Below are positions 55,374 through 64,000 of a stretch of 64,000 nucleotides of DNA, one piece after another. This DNA is from Toxorhynchites rutilus septentrionalis (taxonomy: Eukaryota > Arthropoda > Insecta > Diptera > Culicidae), in assembly GCF_029784135.1 (NCBI RefSeq), contig NC_073745.1:58230784-58294783 (forward strand), given 5' to 3'. Both the position numbers and the translations under genes were made by a program. The first letter of the stretch is position 1, and each line of letters begins with the position of its first letter. Under the pieces are notes generated by a model that was given only the letters and a program-made list of their open reading frames with translations, was not told the origin of the DNA and searched no databases.

Positions 55374-57475
55374 AAAGGGCCTGGCCGAGTCAGGGAGAGA
55401 CAAAATCACCAGCTGTATGGCAAATATTGTATAGGATATTAAATACGAAATTTTCGCGGTCTATTTAAACCCCTATGTGGTTTAACATAGGATCTATAAT
55501 GGAAAACGTACTTCTTCGTTTATTTCACGCCATCCTCAAAAGCTTCGACAAAAGTTTGAAAAAAATACTGAATGTGCATCTTACTACAGTGTATCAAGAA
55601 AAATTATCTCATTATCTCAAATTATCTCAAGAAAAAAAACTCATGAAAAATTTTAGTACTAAAAAAATATTGAAACGTTGAAAAAAAATTTTTGGGATTT
55701 AGAAATTCAGTACTACTTTATTCATATTTAAATGTGTTTCTACGGCTTCTCTAGATATGTGTGATATTTTCAGATTTTTTTTTCAGTGTTGCGCGGTAAA
55801 TTTTTTTTTTATATTTCCAAAGGGTAAGGGAGTAAAAGTGCCCCCAAACCAAATCACCAGCTGTATGGAAAATATTGTGTAGGGTACTAAATAAAACATT
55901 TTGGAAGTAGTACCATATATTTGAGTCCTTATATGATACACCATAGGATCTATGGTGAAAATGCACCTTTTCGTTTTTTTCACACCATTCTCAAAAATAT
56001 GACAAAAATACTGAAAGTACATCTTACCAAGGTGTATCGATAAATATTTTCAAACAATTCTTTCATCATAAAATGTAATAACAAAAAAAAATGAATGTGC
56101 GGTAGAAAAAAAAAATATTTTCTGGCATTTCGAAATTTTGAAAAATAATATAACTTTGAGACCCATTTATGCTCTAATTTTTATTTAAATTCGTTCGTAT
56201 GTGTCTTTCTTTCTACATGTGGTGCAATTTTTTTCCTGAATTTTTAGAGCATTGCGATTCCAAAACATAATTTTCTTCATCGTCTGCATTATTATTTTTA
56301 TTTTTCTTGAAATCGATTATTTTATTGTATTCGTGGATTTTTGTAAGATTAAAATAAAAAAAAAATAATAATTTGGATTTTTTTAAGTGTTCTTCTCATT
56401 AATCCGAATTATTTTTACACAAGGATTTTATTTTTTCTCACAGAGCTCTAATCGTACTGCTGACTCATATGAATTTGGTAAATCCAATGTGAAGATTTAC
56501 CAAATTCATATATTTTAAGATATGAGAAAAAAAATCCTTGTACAACGCAATGCTCCGAATATACCGACAAAATTTAGACATACGAAAAACAAAATTTAAA
56601 TAAATATCAGAGCAGTGCTGCGTCTCTAAATTCAAAATAAATTAAAATTTAAAAAAAATGCCCAACGGCCAAGAAATTTTTTTTTTCGCGCAATCCTCTT
56701 AAAACTTCACGAAAAAAATTACGCTACATGTGGAAAAAACCACACGAATGCATTTGAATAAAAATTAGAGCAAAAGTGGGTCTCAAAGTTTTTTTTTTCA
56801 AAATTTCGAAATGCCTAAAAATATATATAATTTTTTGTATCGTGAAAAACTCTCAAAAAATTCTGTAAAAAATCACACATGTACCTAAAATAGACGTAGG
56901 AAAAAATTTGAATACAAACTAGAGTAGTACTGAATATCAGAATCAAAACAAAAAAAAATTAAATAAAAAGAAAAATTAATTTAATTTTTTTTTAATATTT
57001 GATTTTTTGATGAAGAAATTGTTTGAAAATATTGATCGATACACCTTAGTAAGATATAGTTTCAGTATTTTTTTCCATACTTTTATCTCAAAGCTATTGA
57101 GAATGGCGTGAAAAAAGCGAGAAGGTGCATTTTCCACTATAGATTGTATAATGTACCACATAAGGACTCAAATATATGGTACTATTTCCAAAATGTTTCA
57201 TTTAATACCCTATACAATATTTTCCAAAATTTTTCATGATTTTTTTTAATATTTTTTCTTGATACACCGTAGTAAGATGCACATTCAGTATTTTTTTTCG
57301 AATTTTTGTCGAAGCTTTCGAGGATGGCGTGAAATAAACGAAGAAGTACGTTTTCCAATATAGATCCTATGTTAAACCACATAGGGGTTCAAACAAACCG
57401 TCAAAATTTCTTATTTAATATCCTATACAATATTTGCCATACATTGGTGATTTAGTTTGGGGGCACTACTATTTT
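55374..57475. repeat. Two-kilobase fold-back (hairpin) element
   Basis: The left arm from CCTATGTGGTTTAACATAGG (about 55,472) and CGTTTATTTCACGCCATCCT is mirrored at 57,305-57,400. The centre is a perfect 17-bp inverted repeat ATATGAATTTGGTAAAT (56,467-56,483 and 56,495-56,511) with an 11-bp spacer. Each arm holds two tandem, diverged units. Related direct copies are at 24,641 and 26,105. No coding. Confidence 0.8.
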
Positions 57476-57479
57476 GCAT

Positions 57480-57955
57480 CACAAATCAAGTTTTCGTTTC
57501 ACTTTATATGGACGTTAAAATAAGATTTGTATTCATTAGTCACTTCAATTAAAATAACCATTTGCTAGAATAGTTCATCGGTCATCCTCGCTCTTAACGC
57601 TCGTCAAATTCATTTCTAGTCAATTCAAGGCATGTTGACGGCGAATGTCGTAGTATTCCTGGTCGAAGCGAAGCGACCAACAGTCGATTTTCATTTTTCA
57701 TCTTCGAAGATTTCGGGCCCTGGTGGCACCTACAAAAAATTACAGTTTTCATTATCATATTACAAATATTAATTGTGAACGGTTGTTATATGAATGAGAG
57801 TATATCCATAGTCTTTGAACCTTTTTTTTCGAAAATAGTGATTGGAAAATCAGATGAACTAATTGATGTATAGGGTTCAACAAAATTTTTCAACGCTAAA
57901 TAAAATTTGTAGATAAAATAGCATATCAAATACAATGTTAAAAAATTATATAACC
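57480..57955. other. No feature recognised
   Basis: AT-rich spacer; nothing supported. Confidence 0.4.
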
Positions 57956-57956
57956 G

Positions 57957-58864
57957 CAAGGTTGACGTGGGACTACCGTTGTCTTAGTAAACGTATTGTA
58001 TTGATTTAATTATTGATTGAATGAAACATTTGTTTTAATTCAATTTGAATCCAACATATTTGCTTTGTAAGTAAAAAGTTTGAACAGTTGTAAGATCAAT
58101 TCATGCTTTGCAATAGATTATGTTCTTCGTTACAAGTAAATTTGTCGACCGTCCTTTTACGTTTTATATGATGCCTAGGACTACCAAAATCTGTGAACGG
58201 AAGAATTGTCAAACGATCATTGTATTTTGCATTTCCCTCTGAAATTATTGCATCTCTCATGTTTACGTAGTTCTCGAACCGCGAAAGTTCATTCACCTCT
58301 AGTATTTAAAATTACGATTTTCCCAGGCTTCTCAATTAGAAGTACGTTTTAGGGAAACATATTTCGGTTTGCACAAAAACAAGCGAGTACAAAAGTACTC
58401 GCAGCTTGCACATATCTGCAATGCGGATTCCCCCAGACATCGTTGTTTTGAAATCTATCTTAGGGAAACACATTTCGGTGAAATCAAAAATATCCCCGAC
58501 TCCATGTATTGGCAAAGAGGATTACCCCAGGTACATTGATTTTAATTTCCGTGTTAGGCTAACATATTTTGGTGTGAACAAAAATACCTCCTACTTGCAT
58601 GTATATTTGCAACAGATTTCCACAGGTACTGATTTTGAAGTCTGTGTTTAGATAACGCTTGACATTTAACAATTATTCAATTGTATATCTCATAGAAAAT
58701 AGCATTTTATAAAATATTTCCTATCAATCGATGCAAACATCTTTCTGATCTATAAAGAAATGTTCGAGTTATAAGTATTGGGAATCTTTCATTTTTTCCT
58801 GCATGTTGTGTGTTTAGGTTTTCATTTCACCCCCATATTTTCCGGTTAGATGTAGTTCCACGTC
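57957..58864. repeat. Tandem-repeat element (copy 3)
   Basis: Left boundary ATAACCGCAAGGTTGACGTG-GGACTA (about 57,951-57,976) resembles the lead-in at 9,543-9,567. The body matches 38,890-39,280 and contains two to three of the about 104-bp units (58,330-58,650). The right part shares GTTCGAGTTATAAG (about 58,762) and ends in a degenerate GATGTAGTTCCACGTC (58,849-58,864). Confidence 0.65.
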
Positions 58865-58900
58865 AAAACTGATTCAAAAATAGAATTTTATATCAACACC

Positions 58901-58957
58901 TAGAGGCGAATGAACTTCCAAGTTTAAAGCCTTAAAAACAAAGAAAGAAGAAGAAGA
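58901..58957 (+). repeat. Short retroelement tail repeat
   Basis: GAGGCGAATGAACTTCCAAG then TTTAAAGCC and AAAACAAAGAAAG, as at 23,546. Confidence 0.55.
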
Positions 58958-58959
58958 TA

Positions 58960-60640
58960 TCAACAACTTTTATATCTTAGAACACCCCGCTAGATATTTT
59001 AGCCAAGAGAGTACTATGTCATACATACGTTATATGTTTCCTAAATTAATATCCTTAAAAAAAATACGCGTTAGCCGTTGTTATCGTGGCGTACGCTTTA
59101 GCATTTCGTCTTGATAATATTCACTAGAAAAGTAAACAAATTGGCTGCCGGCGGAAGCATGCCGGTCGTGTTCTATGGTTGTGTGTGGAAGTGGTTCCTC
59201 CCAAATTTAGACAATTCAATTAATTAATCAGCTCTTCCCTCAGAATTTATGACACCCACCAAGTATGGACAGATCGGTTCGTTAGCGGAGAATATTAAAC
59301 GAGTATCGGAAAATGTCACCAACAAAAAAACGATTCAGCGACTGAGGTGCAAACAGCTCAATTCCTCCAGAGAAGATTTGTCACGTGAGTACGACGCCAG
59401 AAACGAAAAGCAGCTGTGCCAAATCGCTTGAGTGGCCTTTAACGCGTTTGGTCGCGCTCGCTAGCAAAGCACTGTGAAGAAATAAATACAAAACAATCCG
59501 ACAACAATTGATAACATTTCAGCTGTTGCACCTATTTTTCTAGTAACCAACGTTAACCTTAGACTCAGTTTTTTGTTCCGTTTTCACTGTGCCTCATCAC
59601 ACCTGATCAATATGCGGCGACCAGCCAACGGCAACAACAAATCGGGAGAAAATGACGCAATTGGTCGCCCCAAGCGCGCACTTCACTTTTGTGAGCTGCT
59701 GCTGCTAATGAACACCGTCAATCAACGGACGAACGCTCGTAGGTCGGTCTTCTTCCACTAGACACACCACGCGCCTAATGCCTCTTTCTTACTATTATCG
59801 TTATCTTAGACATTTAGATGAGAGCGCGCCTTGCGTTTGTCTACTTCGGGCATTCGTTTGCACCGTAAATCCTCCAAGAAGTTGATTGCAGACGAGCCAC
59901 TCGGTAGGTTCAATTTACTGATTAAACATCCAAATCGAAACGAGGTGTGAAGCGAAATTTGGACGGGTTTGATTGACAAGTTTTAGCGGTTATAACGTCA
60001 GCGAAGTCCGATCGGTGATGCTTTCTAGCGATGCTGATGAGAAAAAATAGGTTGAGAATGAACTTTGGTTCGTTTTTTATTTTATATGGATTAACACATA
60101 CAAACCGTATTTTGTATCGCTATTTCATGTTTTGATTTCGTTTCGATGATTATGTTAGATTCTAACAGTTAAAATAAAATATTAGTACAAGACAAAAAGT
60201 ATGGGTGGATGGTCCCAAACCGACCTTTTAGGTTGTACAGGCCATTAAATATCCAAGATCTTAGTTCTCTTTTATTATGTTTTATTCCAGTATGGTTCAT
60301 GAGTATAATAAAAGCGAAATACAGAGCCGGAATCAGAAGTATATTTTTTCGACAAGTTCAAAAATGATGATCTTGGATCGACCCCCACTTGGATCTCAGA
60401 AATGACGTTACCTACCGAAAATATGCCACAACGCTGACAATTTGGATGCACGATGATCATTTCCCTGCTCTCTCCATTCTAGAAAAAGTCGCCAACAAAC
60501 TAACATCGTAAGTACACCATGGCTTTTATAATTTAGGAGATCAGTTCTGGATCACCCTTTCCCTCATAAACAGAGTTAAAATCTGAGATCGATGAAAGCC
60601 TATCTACGTCAAATTTCGGACACCAAGATGATGTCGGTAA
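58960..60640. other. No convincing gene
   Basis: A 60-codon frame at 59,249-59,431 (MTPTKYGQIGSLAENIKRVS start) contains a possible donor GTGAGT at 59,382-59,387, and a 49-codon stretch occurs at 59,612-59,761. Neither shows a known domain. They may be exons of an unrecognised gene or chance frames. Confidence 0.25.
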
Positions 60641-60734
60641 AACAAAAGTTCGCGTAATACAACAAAACCGATTGTTTATTTCAGTAGAATAGACTTATAT
60701 CTAAAACAAGGAAAGCTTACTTCGATGTTATTTA

Positions 60735-61718
60735 CGTTGTCTGGAAAATTCACGAACTTTCTTGGGAACATCTGCCATTAGGTTCCGTACAGTATCCTCA
60801 GATATGCTGGCGGCGGCGCCTTTCCATCTCCTCTTGAACTCATTAATGTCATTCGCTTTCTTCTTAGTTTCGAATAGTTTTCGCTTAATCAGAGCCCAGT
60901 ACTTTTCTGTTCTGTACAGTTCGAAGGATTTGCTGTTTTTGGCACATATTTGACCTCATGTGCAGTATACCATTCCAGGATGGATTTTTCATAGTGACAA
61001 GAGGCCAAATCTGGCCAAAACAACGCTGGAGAGTCGTGCCTTCTTATGAATGGTAGCAATCGCTTCTGGAGACATTCCTTCTCGTAGACATCTTTGCTGA
61101 TAGTGCCGGCAAGGAAGAAAGATATGGATTTTCGTCCACAACTGCATATGACCTGCCAAACCAAGTACTTTTTGGGGAATTTAGACTACTTCTTGGTCCG
61201 GAAACACGCGGCTACGGCATTCCTTCGCATTGCAGTACAAAAAGCGAGACCCGGAAGCTGTTTGAAGTCTTCGGGAACATAAGTTTCATCGTCCATTATG
61301 GTGCATGAACATTTTTGGAAAAACTGGATGTAGAGCACCTTAGCACGGCTTTTTGCAGTGAAATTTTGCTTATCATCACGACTGGGCACCTTTTTCACTT
61401 TGTACGCCTTCAGTCCATGCCTCTGCTTGACTTTTTGTACACATGATTTTGATTTTCCAACCTTTCGAACCACATTTCTAACTGAAAGGTTGGGATATTT
61501 CTCAATAATGGCAACCACCTTTCGGTCCATCTGTCGGGAGCATACTTTTCGACTTATTCCGCTTCCAACCTTATGATCCACAGTTAAGCCTTGGTCAAAT
61601 GATTTGCACATACTAAACACGGTACTCTTCGGCAGTTTTAGCTTTTTGGCGAGATCGCGTACCGACAGTGTTGAATTTTGCTGCCGTTCGCGTAAAATGC
61701 GTTTGCGTACTTCCACTT
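60735..61718 (-). pseudogene. DD37E mariner-like transposase, interrupted
   Basis: On the - strand, from VEVRKRILRERQQNSTLSVR (61,718 down) through KLPKSTVFSMCKSFDQGLTV, YPNLSVRNVVRKVGKSKS, GLKAYKVKKVPSRDDKQN and MDDETYVPEDFKQLPG (first Asp). A frameshift follows near 61,190, then MVWQVICSCG, FWPDLASCHYEKSILEW (second Asp) and a second frameshift before the RPIE block (NPSNCTEQK instead). It belongs to the same family as 47,700 but a different subgroup. Its N-terminus is cut off at 61,719 by a non-LTR element, so the start codon lies outside the window. Not functional. Confidence 0.85.
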
Positions 61719-64000
61719 TTTTTTTTAAATCGTTTATTTTTACAGGCTCAGTTACATAGGTTTAAAGGAGCCGAACTCCTTACTGTATTGTTACTAGTAT
61801 ATAAACATTTTTCCTTAATTCTAATGTTAATAATATAGGAAACCGATTACTCGCGGTCGACTCGAGTTTAGAAGGGTGACATATTTTCTTCAGGAAAAGG
61901 AGGGGATATGAGGATATATTGACAATGATCACACTCACACTCTCAATCACACTCATCACACTCAATTCTTAAACCTATCTTATATCTAATATGTATTTAC
62001 ATTTCATCTTATTCTTAAGAAGGGATCCGATCTCTCACAAAGGAAAAGGAAAAGGAAAAACTAAGGGTATAAGGACAATCACACACGAAGATCGATAGCT
62101 TTAAGGAATACATATATTTGGGACATGTAATCAAGGTCTAACCGAGCCAACACGTTTCTCACCGGCATCATGGGCTGCCTTCCTCGGGCCCGAAGGATGA
62201 CTACTAAATTCGATCTGGCGACAAGATACAGCTCGCACGACCAAACAACGTGCTCGATGTCGTGGTAACCTTGGCCACAAACACAAAGATTGTTGTCGGC
62301 AAGATTAATACGAAAGAGTAGCGCATCTAACGAACAGTGATTGGACATGAGTCGGGAGAAGGTGCGAATAAAGTCCCGACTCAAGTCCAGACTTTTGAAC
62401 CACGGTTTGAGGCTAACCTTAGGGATAATCGAGTGAAACCACCGGCCCAATTCATCTTCATTCCACTTGCGTTGCCAGTTAGCGATGGTATTTTTACGGA
62501 CTAAAGAATAAAATTCATTGAAGGCGATTTGACGCTGATATATATCGCCTTCAATTGCACCTACCTTTGCCAATGAGTCAGCCCTCTCATTATCCGGAAT
62601 TGAGCAATGTGAAGGGACCCAGACAAAGGTAATGACATAACAGCTCAGTCTGGATAAAGCACTCAAATTTTCTCGTATTCTCTCAAGGAAGTACGGCGAG
62701 TGCTTTTCCGGCCTCACTGAACGGATAGCTTCGACAGAGCTAAGACTATCCGTTACAATGTAATAGTGTTCAACAGGTCGTGAGGCGACGCTGTCCAGCG
62801 CCCAGTATATCGCTACCAATTCAGCAATATACACTGAGCAAGGATTCTGAAGACTGTGAGTTGCTAAAAAATTCGTTGAACACTCCAAATCCTGTGGACT
62901 CATTCATAGAGGACCCATCAGTAAAGTACATATTATCACAATTGATACGCCCATATTTCGCATTGAAGATCGTAGGAACGATCCCCGATCGATGATAATC
63001 TGGAATTCCATGGATTTTCTCCTTCATGAACAGATCAAAATGTACAGAGGAATTGATGTAGTCAGGAAAACAAACACGGTTGGGAATATACGAAGAAGGA
63101 TTAACCTGCATGGAGACGAATTCATGATATGAGCTCATGAATCCAGAATGAAAATTTAGCTCGATCAGCTGCTCAAAATTTCCGATCACCAATGGGTTCA
63201 TAACCTTACACCGGATGAGGAACCGAAGAGATAATAAATTGAAGCGATCTTTTAGTGGGAGTAGGCCTGCCAAAACCTCGAGACTCATGGTATGCGTTGA
63301 GGGCATACATCCCAACGCGATACGGAGACAAAGATACTGAATATAGATACTTGGCAGCTGATTGAAAACAGAAACTGCCATACTCCATCACTGAGAGAAT
63401 AGTTGTTCGATACAACATAATAAGATCTTCTGGATGGGCTCCCCACCAGGTGCCGGTAATTGTACGGAGAAAGTTTATTCTTTGTTGACATTTTTTACTC
63501 AGATACCTAATATGGGCCCCCCAAGTACATTTAGAGTCGAACCAGACCTCAAGATACTTGAATGACATAGCATGAGTGATCGGTTTACCCAAAAGTTGAA
63601 GCTTTGGTTTTGCTGGTTTATGCTTCCTAGAAAAAACCACCATCTCTGTTTTCTCCGTGGAGAATTCGATCCCTAGCCCAATGGCCCAGGTTGAAAAATT
63701 GTTCAAAGTATCTTGTAAGGATTCTTGCAGGTCGGATTCGTTTGATCCTACGACAGACACCACTCCATCATCTGCAAGTTGTCTTAGGCTGCAATTTTGT
63801 GTAAGGCAATTGTCGATGTCACTTACATAGAAGTTGTACAAAAGGGGGCTTAAACATGAGCCCTGGGGGAGGCCCATGTAAGAGACCCGACTTACTGCCG
63901 AATCTCCGTGAGAAAAGTTCAAATGTTTCTCACAAAGCAAGTTATATAACATATTGTTCAATAGAGGCGGCAGACCCCGAGATTGTAATTTGTCTGACAA
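61719..64000 (-). mobile_element. I/Loa-type non-LTR element, second copy (runs off the window)
   Basis: Poly(A) at about 61,719-61,728 (T-run on +), 3' UTR with CCGCGAGTAATCGGT (61,842-61,856 inverse), then ORF2 on the - strand ending at 62,079. RNase H (TDSLSS, VPSHCSIPDNERADSLAK) and CVCGQGYHDIEHVVWSC are present. RT shows GLPQGSCLSPLLYN and LADDGVV. Compared with the 16.3-kb copy it has a small deletion near 63,345 (after CFQSAAK) and a frame change near 62,865 (after NSQ/SLQ). The element is inserted in the DD37E transposase gene. Sequence identity to copy 1 is high, so both are fairly recent. The 5' half lies beyond the window. Confidence 0.88.

Noticed and set aside
59249..59761. Two short + strand frames with a possible splice donor
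   Set aside because: No recognisable domain or partner exon. The resemblance of TTGGTCGCGCTCGC at about 59,448 to the DM9 pseudogene (9,140) is only 14 bases.

Overview
The window looks like repeat-dense insect DNA, most likely a culicine mosquito of the genus Aedes. This is inferred from a Feilai-like tRNA-derived SINE, DD37E mariner-like elements, and I/Loa-type non-LTR elements with EN, RT and RNase H domains. It contains almost no ordinary genes. The only convincing host coding sequence is a first coding exon (15,402-15,748, + strand) ending at a splice donor, behind a long, relatively GC-rich leader (about 14,100-15,401). A decayed FAMeT/DM9-domain pseudogene lies at about 8.78-9.52 kb. 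I found no bacterial features, CRISPR array, functional tRNA or rRNA gene, or recognisable viral insertion.

Layout. 0-2.2 kb: a histone-3'-flank-like module and a mariner remnant. 2.2-11.0 kb: modules derived from broken histone H1 and H2A genes (promoters, partial reading frames, 3' stem-loops), delimited by a 16-bp interrupted inverted repeat GACGTAGGACTACGTC or its half TGACGTAGGACTA, with the DM9 pseudogene between them. 11.3-13.2 kb: decayed non-LTR ORF2. 14.1-15.75 kb: gene start. 16.2-24.6 kb: a hAT-like transposon with 8-bp target duplication, invaded by a nearly full-length non-LTR element, a DD37E transposase remnant and another non-LTR remnant. 24.6-32.1 kb: fold-back repeats, a tandem-repeat element, a Helitron-like insertion, and a further H2A module sitting in the loop of an inverted repeat. 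32-43.6 kb: mostly unassigned DNA, with Helitron-like fragments, another tandem-repeat element and an H1 pseudogene. 43.6-49.3 kb: a mariner element split by a SINE, then a modular inverted-repeat element carrying an almost intact DD37E transposon and a second SINE. 52.7-54.2 kb: a hairpin, a CTTTCT satellite and a long TA tract. 55-57.5 kb: a second SINE family and a 2-kb fold-back. 58-64 kb: a tandem-repeat element, a second DD37E transposon interrupted by a second non-LTR copy, and the window edge.

The most unusual content is the dispersed histone-derived material. H1 and H2A pseudogenes keep histone promoters and 3' stem-loops, appear to share the same lesions between copies (so they were amplified after dying), and share a short terminal motif with repeats that contain no histone sequence. 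All similarity statements were made by eye, without database searches.
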